This document shows positions 1 to 8,051 of a stretch of DNA of 64,000 nucleotides, piece by piece. Below the pieces are notes generated by a model that saw only the letters and a program-made list of their open reading frames with translations, did no database searches and was not told where the DNA came from. The position numbers and the translations under genes were made by a program. Location: assembly GCA_002439755.1 (NCBI GenBank), contig DJPH01000047.1, forward strand, positions 11,316 to 75,315. The letters are read 5' to 3'. Origin of the DNA: Prevotellaceae bacterium UBA6417 (GTDB lineage Bacteria > Bacteroidota > Bacteroidia > Bacteroidales > Bacteroidaceae). Each line of letters starts with the position of its first letter. Position 1 is the stretch's first letter.

Positions 1-578
1 TGGATGTTGATGATTCGTTGCGGATAGCTGCGTATCATGTTTTCACTAATGACCTGCATGTAACGTGCCAGCACGATAAAATTCACTTTGTGAGCTTTGA
101 GAAGCTCCATCTCTTTTTGCTCCTGCTCCGCCTTATTGTCCTTTGTAATAGGAAATACGTAGTAAGGTATGTCAAAGCGCTTGGCCACGATTTCCAGATC
201 GGGATGATTGCTGATGATAAGCGGTATCTCAACGTCCCATTCACCGGCAGTGTAGCGCGCGAGCAGGTCGTAGAGGCAATGCGACATTTTAGATACGAAT
301 ATGGCCATTCGCGGTTTCTGGTCGGAGAAATACAATTGGAAATCCATATGATACTTTTGGGCGTAGAGTGTAGAGAAAAAATCATCAATCTTTTCTCGAG
401 GGATGGAAAAACCGTTCAGTTCCCATTCTATGCGCATAAAAAAGATGTTTTCTACATGGTCGACATGTTGGTCAAGGTACACGATATTGCCTTTGTTGAC
501 CGTAATGAAATTGGTGACTTCGGCCAGAATCCCCGGTTGGTCGGGACAGTGGAGCAAAAGGATTGCCGTACTTTTCAT
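1..578 (-). CDS. purU: Formyltetrahydrofolate deformylase PurU (3' end cut by window edge)
   Basis: PurU hydrolyses 10-formyl-THF to formate and THF, feeding formate to purine synthesis and balancing one-carbon pools. Translating the minus strand gives 192 codons with no stop. Residues 1-85 form an ACT domain (HCPDQPGILAEVTNF near the start). A formyltransferase-like domain begins near KPRMAIFVSKMSHCLYDLL, and ISNHPDLE and PQRIINIH follow. The family is about 280 residues, so roughly a third lies left of the window. The ATG at 578 is the first possible start because an in-frame TGA directly precedes it. The DedA gene lies 66 bp upstream on the same strand, so the two may be cotranscribed. The plus-strand open frame over the same DNA is a shadow. 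Confidence 0.93.
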   Translation of the reverse strand, partial: MKSTAILLLHCPDQPGILAEVTNFITVNKGNIVYLDQHVDHVENIFFMRIEWELNGFSIPREKIDDFFSTLYAQKYHMDFQLYFSDQKPRMAIFVSKMSHCLYDLLARYTAGEWDVEIPLIISNHPDLEIVAKRFDIPYYVFPITKDNKAEQEQKEMELLKAHKVNFIVLARYMQVISENMIRSYPQRIINI

Positions 579-644
579 TCAGTTTCTTATTGGAGTTTTA
601 TGATTGCAAAATAATTTGTAGTTATATCTTATCGGAGCATGTAG

Positions 645-1283
645 TCAATGATTTTTCAATTTGGCCTTAGCTATTTCGATGACGGCCGGCATCATGGATA
701 AGATGGCTACGGCCACGAGCAGAAGTTTGGCATTGTTCTTGACAAAAGGCAGGTCTCCGAAGAAGTAGCCGGCATAGCAAAATGTGGCAATCCACAGGGC
801 TGCACCGATGATATTGTAGGTCATGAAGTGCCGGTAGTTCATTTTTCCCATCCCTGCAACGAATGGCGCGAAAGTGCGTATGATGGGCAGGAAGCGAGCT
901 ATGATAATGGTCTTTCCACCGTAGCGGTAGAAAAAATCATGAGTCTTTTCGAGGGTGGAAGGCTTGAAAAATCTGGAACGGGGATTGCTGAACATTTTTT
1001 CACCGAAGTAACGACCGGTTACATAGTTGCATGAGTCGCCTGCCACGGCACCGATGAACAATAGCAATGATAGCGAATTGATTTCCATTGGTATGTTGGG
1101 CATGGCCGTAAGTGCTCCGGCAACAAACAGCAGGGAGTCTCCGGGTAGGAATGCCATGATGACCAGTCCGCTTTCGAAAAACACAATCAAGAATAATATG
1201 GCATAAGTCCAAGTATGGTAGTTGCTGACAATGTCGATTAAGTATTGGTCAATGTTAATCAAGAAGTCGGTCAAGGATTCCAT
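645..1283 (-). CDS. DedA/VTT-family inner-membrane protein
   Basis: A 212-residue polytopic membrane protein of the DedA (VTT, SNARE-associated) family, members of which recycle undecaprenyl phosphate or other lipids across the membrane. Family landmarks are visible: an acidic residue in FFESGL (E37), FLPGDS (D49), GRYFGEKMF at 90-98, and the arginine motif ARFLPIIRTFAPFVAGMGKMNY (R130, R136). Length is normal for the family. A TACCTTTG -7 box sits 37 bp upstream of the ATG. The lipid substrate cannot be told from sequence. The gene is probably cotranscribed with purU downstream. Confidence 0.9.
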   Translation of the reverse strand: MESLTDFLINIDQYLIDIVSNYHTWTYAILFLIVFFESGLVIMAFLPGDSLLFVAGALTAMPNIPMEINSLSLLLFIGAVAGDSCNYVTGRYFGEKMFSNPRSRFFKPSTLEKTHDFFYRYGGKTIIIARFLPIIRTFAPFVAGMGKMNYRHFMTYNIIGAALWIATFCYAGYFFGDLPFVKNNAKLLLVAVAILSMMPAVIEIAKAKLKNH

Positions 1284-1319
1284 TGTGCCTGGTAGTTTTG
1301 TGGGTGTTTATTTCAAAAA

Positions 1320-1327
1320 CAAAGGTA
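1320..1327 (-). promoter_or_regulatory. Bacteroidales -7 element for the DedA gene
   Basis: TACCTTTG on the minus strand matches the consensus TAnnTTTG, 37 bp before the DedA start codon. No clear -33 TTG is seen at the expected spacing. Confidence 0.5.
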
Positions 1328-1370
1328 CGATTTTTTTTGCAGTAACGGGGGCGTTCCGTTGTTTTTGCAT

Positions 1371-1378
1371 TATCTTTG
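1371..1378 (+). promoter_or_regulatory. Bacteroidales -7 element for gmd-fcl
   Basis: TATCTTTG matches TAnnTTTG, 32 bp upstream of the gmd ATG. With the DedA box on the other strand it makes a compact divergent promoter region. No good -33 box is visible. Confidence 0.5.
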
Positions 1379-1409
1379 CACAGAATAAGTTGGAAATCTA
1401 TTGGCAAAA

Positions 1410-2492
1410 ATGAAAAAAGTTGCGCTTATAACCGGCATTACCGGACAAGACGGCTCGTATTTGGCCGAACTGCTTATCGAAAAAGGATATGAAGTGCATG
1501 GCATCATGCGACGCAGCTCGTCTTTCAATACGGGAAGAATAGAACATTTATACCTGAACGAATGGGTTCGCGACATGAAACGCAGCCGTTCGGTCAACCT
1601 GCATTATGGCGATATGACAGATTCGAGCTCATTGATAAGAGTACTGCAGATGGTAAAGCCCGACGAGGTCTACAATCTGGCCGCTCAGAGCCATGTAAAA
1701 GTCAGTTTTGATGTTCCCGAATATACAGCAGACACGGTTGCAACGGGAACCTTGCGCCTTTTGGAAGCCGTGCGCATACTGGGTATGGAAAAGCATGCCC
1801 GCATATATCAGGCATCGACGAGCGAATTGTTCGGGCTGGTACAGGAAGTTCCGCAGAGTGAAACCACACCGTTTTACCCACGCTCTCCCTATGCGGTTGC
1901 AAAGCAATATGGCTATTGGATTGTAAAGAATTATCGTGAAGCTTATGGTATGTTTGCTGTCAATGGCATATTGTTTAACCACGAGAGCGAACGTCGCGGC
2001 GAGACCTTCGTGACCCGTAAAATTACGCTTGCGGCTGCACGGATAGCCCAAGGAGTGCAGGATAAACTGTATCTTGGAAACCTCAGTAGCCGGCGCGACT
2101 GGGGCTACGCCAAGGATTATGTGGAATGCATGTGGCTCATGTTGCAATATGAACGTCCCGAAGATTTTGTGATAGCGACAGGAGAAATGCACACAGTGAG
2201 AGAATTCTGCAGCTTGGCTTTTCATGAAGCCGGTATAGAACTCGATTGGCGCGGAACAGGCGTTGAAGAACAAGGTATTGATGTTGCAACCGGACGTGTT
2301 CTTGTTGAAGTGGAACCGAAATACTTCCGCCCGACAGAAGTGGAGCAGCTGATGGGAAACCCGCGGAAAGCACGCGAGCTGCTCGGGTGGAATCCACGCA
2401 AGACATCGTTTCATGAGCTCGTGAGAATCATGGTAGAGCACGATATGAAAGAAGTAAGAAAGCACGTTGCGGCCAGCAATGTTGACAAGTAA
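1410..2492 (+). CDS. gmd: GDP-mannose 4,6-dehydratase
   Basis: Converts GDP-D-mannose to GDP-4-keto-6-deoxy-D-mannose, the first step to GDP-L-fucose for capsule and glycoprotein fucosylation. This is an extended short-chain dehydrogenase. The NADP-binding loop ITGITGQDGSYLAELL is at the N-terminus, followed by MRRSSSFNT, the QASTSELFG active-site segment, the YxxxK pair in SPYAVAKQYG, and NHESERRGETFVTRK. About 360 residues is the usual length. I use the ATG at 1410 rather than the TTG three codons earlier, because the protein then starts MKKVALITG as in homologues. fcl follows after 23 bp and carries out the next step. Confidence 0.96.
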   Translation: MKKVALITGITGQDGSYLAELLIEKGYEVHGIMRRSSSFNTGRIEHLYLNEWVRDMKRSRSVNLHYGDMTDSSSLIRVLQMVKPDEVYNLAAQSHVKVSFDVPEYTADTVATGTLRLLEAVRILGMEKHARIYQASTSELFGLVQEVPQSETTPFYPRSPYAVAKQYGYWIVKNYREAYGMFAVNGILFNHESERRGETFVTRKITLAAARIAQGVQDKLYLGNLSSRRDWGYAKDYVECMWLMLQYERPEDFVIATGEMHTVREFCSLAFHEAGIELDWRGTGVEEQGIDVATGRVLVEVEPKYFRPTEVEQLMGNPRKARELLGWNPRKTSFHELVRIMVEHDMKEVRKHVAASNVDK

Positions 2493-2515
2493 GCAACCAA
2501 AGAAAACAATCAGAA

Positions 2516-3613
2516 ATGGAAAAAGATTCAAAGGTGTTTGTGGCCGGTCATCGTGGGCTCGTAGGGTCGGCCATTCTCAATAATCTGAAGCAGAAAGGCT
2601 ATACTAATTTTGTATTGCGCACGCATGGCGAACTTGATTTGACCAATCAGGCCCGTGTTACAGACTTCTTCGAAAAAGAACGGCCGGAGTATGTTTTTCT
2701 TGCCGCTGCTTATGTTGGAGGGATTATGGCAAACAGCATCTATCGTGCAGATTTCATTTGGCGCAATTTGCAGATAGAATGCAACGTCATACAAAACGCC
2801 TGGCGTTTCGGAGTGAAAAAATTGTGTTTCCTTGGCAGTACCTGCATCTACCCTCGCGAAGCTCCACAGCCAATGGCCGAGGACTGTTTGCTCACTTCTG
2901 CATTGGAATATACCAATGAGCCTTATGCATTGTCAAAGATAGCCGGGCTGAAGATGTGCGAAAGCTTCAATCTGCAATATGGAACGAATTTCATAGCCGT
3001 GATGCCGACCAATCTTTACGGGCCAAACGACAATTTTGATCTGACGACAAGCCACGTGCTTCCGGCTTTGATTCGCAAATGCCATCTGGGGCGTTGCCTG
3101 ATGGCCGATGATTGGGAAGCTTTGCGCCGTGACCTGAACAGGTATCCTCTGGAAGGTGTGGACGGAAAAGCCGGAAAAGACGAAATTCTTAAAGTGCTAT
3201 ATAAATATGGTATCAGTCGTGACGGCGGAGAAACACATATTGAAATCTGGGGTACAGGAAAGCCGCTGCGAGAATTTCTTTGGAGCGAGGATATGGCAGA
3301 TGCCTGTGTCTATCTGATGGAAAATGTGGATTTTTCAGATTTGCATCCAAAAGATTGCAAGGAAATAAGGAACTGCCACATTAATATAGGCACGGGAAAA
3401 GAATTGAGCATAAAAGAATTGGTAGATAAAATAAAGAAAATCGTAGATTTCGGAGGCAATATAGTTTGGAATGCTTCCAAACCCGATGGGACGCTGCGGA
3501 AATTGACAGATCCTTCCAAGCTGCACAGGTTGGGATGGCATCATAAAGTCGAGCTCGAAGACGGAATTGCCCGTTTGTATGATTGGTATCTGAACCACAA
3601 GAGTGAGCGTTGA
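2516..3613 (+). CDS. fcl: GDP-L-fucose synthase (3,5-epimerase/4-reductase)
   Basis: Takes the Gmd product through 3,5-epimerisation and NADPH-dependent 4-reduction to GDP-L-fucose. The nucleotide-binding motif AGHRGLVGSAIL is near residue 10. The catalytic Ser region is FLGSTCIYP, and the YxxxK pair is in EPYALSKIAGLKMCE. The C-terminal substrate domain includes GTGKPLREFLWSEDMA. At 365 residues it is longer than the E. coli enzyme (about 321). The extra segment lies around residues 200-245 (DDWEALRRDLNRYPLEG...), a type of insert I recall from Bacteroidales homologues. It forms a two-gene unit with gmd. Confidence 0.95.
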   Translation: MEKDSKVFVAGHRGLVGSAILNNLKQKGYTNFVLRTHGELDLTNQARVTDFFEKERPEYVFLAAAYVGGIMANSIYRADFIWRNLQIECNVIQNAWRFGVKKLCFLGSTCIYPREAPQPMAEDCLLTSALEYTNEPYALSKIAGLKMCESFNLQYGTNFIAVMPTNLYGPNDNFDLTTSHVLPALIRKCHLGRCLMADDWEALRRDLNRYPLEGVDGKAGKDEILKVLYKYGISRDGGETHIEIWGTGKPLREFLWSEDMADACVYLMENVDFSDLHPKDCKEIRNCHINIGTGKELSIKELVDKIKKIVDFGGNIVWNASKPDGTLRKLTDPSKLHRLGWHHKVELEDGIARLYDWYLNHKSER

Positions 3614-3777
3614 GTGTCGAGAATGCATTTTTCCTTTGACGTGAGGGCTCTTTCGCATTGTCTGAAATAATGTCGATAACGATAGCAAAGCCGCAGAAAT
3701 CGCGCGAAAAGGCCTTTTTGAGCGATGCTGTCTAAAAGAAAAAGCTTCGCTGACACTCTCATTTCAGAAAAAAATTA

Positions 3778-3785
3778 TACTTTTG
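3778..3785 (+). promoter_or_regulatory. Putative -7 element for gyrA
   Basis: TACTTTTG matches TAnnTTTG, 19 bp upstream of the gyrA ATG. The expected -33 TTG is not clear. The rest of the 191-bp fcl-gyrA gap shows only a short AAAAGGCCTTTT palindrome near 3707. Confidence 0.45.
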
Positions 3786-3804
3786 GGGTGCTAAAACAAA
3801 ATAT

Positions 3805-6390
3805 ATGGCATTAGAAGATAGAATCATAAAAGTGAATCTGGAAGAAGAAATGAAGACTTCCTATATTGACTATTCCATGTCAGTAATAGTGGCACGTGCT
3901 CTTCCGGATGTCCGCGACGGTTTCAAACCTGTACATCGCCGAATACTTTACGGCATGATGGGACTTGGCAATACCCATGACAAACCCTATAAAAAATCGG
4001 CTCGTATTGTCGGTGAGGTGCTTGGTAAATATCATCCCCATGGCGATTCGTCTGTATATGGCGCACTGGTGCGCTTGGCACAGAATTGGGCGATGCGCTA
4101 TACTTTGGTTGACGGCCAGGGAAACTTCGGTAGCGTAGACGGTGACTCAGCGGCCGCTATGCGTTATACAGAGGCCAGACTCACCCCCTTAGGCGAGGCA
4201 ATGATGCAAGACCTTGATAAGGAAACCGTCGATATGGTTAATAATTTCGATGATACCTTGCAAGAGCCGACGGTGATGCCGACCCGCATCCCCAATCTGC
4301 TTGTTAACGGTGCAAGTGGTATTGCCGTTGGTATGGCTACGAACATACCTACGCATAATTTGGGCGAAGTCATCGATGCTTCCGTTGCTTATATTGACAA
4401 TCCCGAAATAGATGTAAATGGTCTGATGCAATATGTGCCCGCTCCCGATTTCCCTACGGGCGGTTATATATATGGATTGCAAGGAGTCAAGGATGCGTAC
4501 GAAACGGGTAAGGGACGCGTTGTTATGCGTGCGAAGGCAGAGATAGAGGAAGGGCCGACACATAGTAGTATTGTGGTGACCGAAATTCCTTATGGCGTAA
4601 ACAAAGCAGAGCTCATCAAGTACATTGCGTCTCTTGTCAACGAAAAGAAAATCGTCGGCATCAGTAATATCAATGATGAGTCGGATCGCGAAGGCATGCG
4701 CATTGTAATTGATGTAAAGCGTGATGCAAATGCCAACGTTGTGCTTAACAAACTGTTCAAAATGACAGCTCTGCAAAGCAACTTCGCAGTCAATTGCATT
4801 GCATTGGTGCACGGGCGCCCGCGTTTGCTGTCGTTAAAGGACTGCATTATGAACTTTGTGGAGCACCGCCACGATGTTGTTATTCGTCGCACGCGCTACG
4901 AAAAACGCAAAGCCGAGGAACGTGCTCATATATTGGAAGGGCTTATTATTGCAAGCGATAATATTGACGAGGTTGTGCAAATTATAAAGAAGGCAAAGTC
5001 TCCTCAAGTTGCCATTTCAGGCCTGATGGAACGCTTTGGCCTTGATGAGATACAGGCGAGGGCTATTGTAGACATGCGTCTGCGTCAGCTTACAGGTCTG
5101 ATGCAGGAAAATTTGCATGCCGAATATGATGAACTTGAGCGTAAGATTGCATATTACGAACAGATACTTGCCGATCCTGAGCTTTGCAAGAAAGTCATAA
5201 AGGATGAGCTTCTTGAAGTGAAGGCCAAGTGGGGCGATGCGCGTAAAAGCGAGATTGTACCCGGTGGGGGCGATGATTTTAATCCAGAGGACTTTTATGC
5301 TAACGATCCTGTTGTAATTACTCTCAGTCACCTCGGCTATATCAAGCGTACTCCTTTGAATGAGTTCCGTGCGCAAGGGCGTGGAGGTGTAGGCAGTAAG
5401 TTGAGCAGTACACGCGAAGAGGATTTTATTGAAAACATATACCCGGCGACGATGCACAATACAATGCTCTTTTTCACCAAGAAAGGACGTTGTTATTGGC
5501 TCAAGGTGTACGAAATACCCGAGGGAGCACGCAATTCGAAAGGGCGCGCTATCCAAAATGTGCTGAATCTTGAGAATGACGATGCTGTCAGTGTTTGCCT
5601 AAATATCCGTAAGCTCAATGATGCCGAGTTCTGCCATTCACATTACGTCGTATTCTGTACGAAACAGGGCATTGTCAAGAAGACTTGCCTCGAAGACTAT
5701 TCGCGTCCGAGAGCAAACGGTGTGATTGCCATCAATATCAAGGAAGATGACGCTGTTATCGATGTGGTTCTCACCAATGGCGAAAACGAATTGATACTTG
5801 CCAACCGCAGTGGCCGCGCTATCCGATTCAATGAAGACAAAATCCGCACAATGGGGCGCACCGCGACCGGCGTTAGGGGCATGACGCTTGAAAATGAGAA
5901 CGATGCTGTTGTCGGAATGGTGTGCGTATACAATCTTGAAAAGGACACTGTCCTTGTTTTGAGCGAAAAAGGCTATGGCAAGCGCAGTGCCGTTGAGGAT
6001 TATCGCGTAACTAATCGTGGCGGAAAGGGTGTGAAGACACTTAACATCACCGAAAAGACCGGTCAATTGGTTGCCATCATTAATGCCATTGACGAGCGCG
6101 ACCTTATGATCATCAACAAGAGCGGAACGGCCATTAGAACTCATATTTCGGACATTCGTGTGATGGGGCGCGCCACTCAGGGTGTAAAACTCATTGACAT
6201 CAAGAAGCGTAACGACGAGATAAGCAGTATTTGCAGCGTTATATCTGAAAAAGAAGAGGAATCGGTTGCGGCCGGCAGCGAAGCCGATGCCGAAGGAATG
6301 CCTGTGCCGCAAGACAACGGCACAAGCGGCATTGCAGAAAGCAGTGTAGCAGGCAATGAAGACAATATAGACAACAACTCAAATCAATAA
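3805..6390 (+). CDS. gyrA: DNA gyrase subunit A
   Basis: The breakage-reunion subunit of DNA gyrase, which introduces negative supercoils together with GyrB. The catalytic tyrosine is Y121 in AAAMRYTEARL. The quinolone-resistance region reads HGDSSVYGALV, with S82 at the E. coli S83 position and G86 at the D87 position. The C-terminal beta-pinwheel contains the GyrA-box form NRGGKG. At 861 residues it is full length, with an acidic, low-complexity tail. The TPR gene begins 4 bp after the stop, so the two are probably cotranscribed. No gyrB is in the window. Confidence 0.98.
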   Translation: MALEDRIIKVNLEEEMKTSYIDYSMSVIVARALPDVRDGFKPVHRRILYGMMGLGNTHDKPYKKSARIVGEVLGKYHPHGDSSVYGALVRLAQNWAMRYTLVDGQGNFGSVDGDSAAAMRYTEARLTPLGEAMMQDLDKETVDMVNNFDDTLQEPTVMPTRIPNLLVNGASGIAVGMATNIPTHNLGEVIDASVAYIDNPEIDVNGLMQYVPAPDFPTGGYIYGLQGVKDAYETGKGRVVMRAKAEIEEGPTHSSIVVTEIPYGVNKAELIKYIASLVNEKKIVGISNINDESDREGMRIVIDVKRDANANVVLNKLFKMTALQSNFAVNCIALVHGRPRLLSLKDCIMNFVEHRHDVVIRRTRYEKRKAEERAHILEGLIIASDNIDEVVQIIKKAKSPQVAISGLMERFGLDEIQARAIVDMRLRQLTGLMQENLHAEYDELERKIAYYEQILADPELCKKVIKDELLEVKAKWGDARKSEIVPGGGDDFNPEDFYANDPVVITLSHLGYIKRTPLNEFRAQGRGGVGSKLSSTREEDFIENIYPATMHNTMLFFTKKGRCYWLKVYEIPEGARNSKGRAIQNVLNLENDDAVSVCLNIRKLNDAEFCHSHYVVFCTKQGIVKKTCLEDYSRPRANGVIAINIKEDDAVIDVVLTNGENELILANRSGRAIRFNEDKIRTMGRTATGVRGMTLENENDAVVGMVCVYNLEKDTVLVLSEKGYGKRSAVEDYRVTNRGGKGVKTLNITEKTGQLVAIINAIDERDLMIINKSGTAIRTHISDIRVMGRATQGVKLIDIKKRNDEISSICSVISEKEEESVAAGSEADAEGMPVPQDNGTSGIAESSVAGNEDNIDNNSNQ

Positions 6391-6394
6391 AGGT

Positions 6395-7624
6395 ATGAAA
6401 AAAAGTATCTTATCATTAGTTACAATCATGATTGCCTCACTTTCGTACGCCCAGAACATGGCCGTCTACAAAGCTGAGGAGCAATTCAAGGAAGGAAAGT
6501 ATGCCGAGGCAGAGAAAACCATCCTACCGGCCTTGACAAATCCGAAAACCAAGAAGCTGGCTTTTGCTTACAATCTTGCCGGAAAAATTGAAGGCACATT
6601 GTTGAATGCCGAAATTCAAAAGGCTGCGGCCAAGCAACCGCTTGACACGGTTTTGTTCATCAATTCGTTGGACAAGGCTGTAGAGTTCTTTACAAAGAGC
6701 GATGAGTATGAGCGCACGCCCGATGCCAAAGGCAAGGTGAGCGACAAGCTGGAGTATTATGCCGAGAACAAGAAGCAATTAAGAGACATGATTTCCTATT
6801 ATGCCTATGCGGGTCAGTTTGAAAACCAGCGAGGAAACAAGAAGGGAGCCTATGAGGCGTTCGAGAAATATCTTCACATGCCCAAGAACAGGGTATTTAC
6901 CAAGGCTGAAACCGATTCCATTTATAAGGCAGGTGAGGAGACTTTTAATCGTGTGGGTTATTTTGCTGCCATGTTGGCTTTCGAGATGAAAGACTACGAT
7001 GGAGTGTTGAAGAATGTCGATTTTGCTATAGCCGAAAAGTCTTCGCGCAATGATGGCTACATGATGAAGCTTGCAGCCTACTTGGCCAAGAAGGATACGG
7101 CCAGTTGGGTAAAGACTTCGCGTGAGGCTGTTGCCAGCATAGATGATAATCCGACATATTGCAACAACCTTCTTTATTATTATACTTCGAAAAATCTGAA
7201 GGAAGAAGCCAAGGCTATGGCTGACGAGCTTGTACAGAAAGCTCCCAACAACAAGATGGCCTATTATGCCCGCGGTTGTGTTAACATGAATACCTTTAAG
7301 AAGTTTGCCGAGGCTCGTCAGGATTTCGACAAGGCCATTGCGCTTGACGCTAATTTCGTTGAAGCCATCTACAACAAAGGCGTAAGCTATGTCAACGAAC
7401 TGATTTCTTTGAATCTGAATACCGATACCAAATCGAAAGACTACAAGCAGACATTGGAAAAGGCTCGTGCTTATTATTCTGCCGCCCGTCCCTTGTTTGA
7501 AAAAGTTCGCGAACTGGTTCCCGACAAAAAGGAGCTTTGGGCCGAGAATCTGCGTAACATCTATTATAACTTGGATTTGAAGGATAAGGCCAAGGAAATG
7601 GAAAACATTATAGGCCAAAAGTAA
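6395..7624 (+). CDS. Secreted/periplasmic TPR-repeat protein
   Basis: A 409-residue protein with a clear signal peptide (about 19 residues ending SLSYA, cleaved before Q). It is followed by helical tetratricopeptide-like repeats, most visible at FEKYLHMPKNRVF, MAYYARGCVNMNTFKKF and FVEAIYNKGVSYVN. It has no enzymatic motifs. TPR proteins usually act as scaffolds in multiprotein assemblies, and the function here is unknown. It resembles the product at 28493-29776 in layout and size, so the two look like paralogues. It directly follows gyrA and ends at a strong terminator. Confidence 0.8.
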   Translation: MKKSILSLVTIMIASLSYAQNMAVYKAEEQFKEGKYAEAEKTILPALTNPKTKKLAFAYNLAGKIEGTLLNAEIQKAAAKQPLDTVLFINSLDKAVEFFTKSDEYERTPDAKGKVSDKLEYYAENKKQLRDMISYYAYAGQFENQRGNKKGAYEAFEKYLHMPKNRVFTKAETDSIYKAGEETFNRVGYFAAMLAFEMKDYDGVLKNVDFAIAEKSSRNDGYMMKLAAYLAKKDTASWVKTSREAVASIDDNPTYCNNLLYYYTSKNLKEEAKAMADELVQKAPNNKMAYYARGCVNMNTFKKFAEARQDFDKAIALDANFVEAIYNKGVSYVNELISLNLNTDTKSKDYKQTLEKARAYYSAARPLFEKVRELVPDKKELWAENLRNIYYNLDLKDKAKEMENIIGQK

Positions 7625-7669
7625 ACAGAAATCCGGTGCAAGTCTGATACCGAATACTGAAATTGCCGA

Positions 7670-7704
7670 AGCGGGTTGTCTCATCAAAAAGACAGCCCGC
7701 TTTT
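7670..7704 (+). terminator. Intrinsic terminator after the gyrA-TPR unit
   Basis: A 12-bp stem (AGCGGGTTGTCT with AGACAGCCCGCT, one G-U pair) closes an 8-nt loop and runs into TTTT. It lies 45 bp after the TPR stop codon. Confidence 0.85.
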
Positions 7705-7810
7705 GCTGTGGCATTTGCCGCGTCAGAAATTCAATTTGCTCCCTTCTGTTTTCAATTTGCCGCCTTTTGCGATTTTTTTGCAGGCTATTGTCACAAATCG
7801 AGGCAATTGC

Positions 7811-7841
7811 TTTGCATAATGAAAGAATATCCGTACATTTG
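7811..7841 (+). promoter_or_regulatory. Bacteroidales promoter of the leu operon
   Basis: TTTG at 7811-7814, exactly 19 bp of spacer, then TACATTTG at 7834-7841. This matches the -33/-7 Bacteroidetes promoter. Transcription should start near 7848, giving a leader of about 200 nt before leuA. Confidence 0.75.
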
Positions 7842-7895
7842 CAACCGTATTAAGACAGAGCCGTAAGGCTTTCATTCAAAAAGGAAGGAATCAAG

Positions 7896-7943
7896 ATGAA
7901 ACAAAACAGCGCCATTATTCGATTGCATATTCTACAATTATAA
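7896..7943 (+). CDS. leu operon leader peptide (15 aa)
   Basis: A short frame encoding MKQNSAIIRLHILQL then TAA. It is preceded by a strong purine-rich ribosome binding site (AAGGAAGGAA, 7881-7890). Six of 15 codons are Ile or Leu (ATT, ATT, TTG, ATT, CTA, TTA). The stop codon lies 4 nt before the antiterminator arm. This is the arrangement expected of a regulatory leader that senses charged Leu/Ile tRNA. The peptide itself is probably non-functional. No database support could be checked. Confidence 0.75.
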   Translation: MKQNSAIIRLHILQL

Positions 7944-7947
7944 GATT

Positions 7948-8031
7948 GCGGAAGTGAGAATCGTATAGCGTCGCATAGATAGAAATTAAAAAATAGGGCC
8001 TTTCCACTTCCGCATGTGGAAAGGTTTTTTT
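7948..8031 (+). promoter_or_regulatory. Transcription attenuator of the leu operon (antiterminator/terminator)
   Basis: The terminator stem pairs CCTTTCCAC (7999-8007) with GTGGAAAGG (8016-8024), loop TTCCGCAT, followed by seven T (8025-8031). An upstream segment GCGGAAGTG (7948-7956) is exactly complementary to CACTTCCGC (8005-8013). That pairing destroys the terminator stem. A ribosome finishing the leader peptide would cover 7948-7956 and favour termination. A ribosome stalled at the Leu/Ile codons would leave it free to antiterminate. Mechanism inferred from the pairing; no experiment seen. Confidence 0.8.
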
Positions 8032-8051
8032 ATTTATAAAGAAGTAAAGAG

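Noticed and set aside
18..614. Plus-strand open frame of 198 codons at the left edge
   Set aside because: The minus strand encodes a clear PurU over the same DNA. The plus frame has no recognisable product.
1629..2531. Minus-strand open frame of 300 codons across gmd
   Set aside because: Antisense shadow of gmd, with no signal peptide, motifs or ribosome binding site.
3805..4100. Quinolone-resistance mutation in GyrA (Gly at the E. coli D87 position)
   Set aside because: As far as I recall Gly here is the natural residue in Bacteroidetes, and the key Ser (S82) is retained.
6779..7714. Minus-strand open frame of 311 codons across the TPR gene
   Set aside because: Antisense shadow of the TPR protein; composition is the mirror of the coding strand.
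7663..7866. 67-codon plus-strand frame after the first TPR gene
   Set aside because: It runs through the terminator and the leu promoter, so it cannot be a normal gene.
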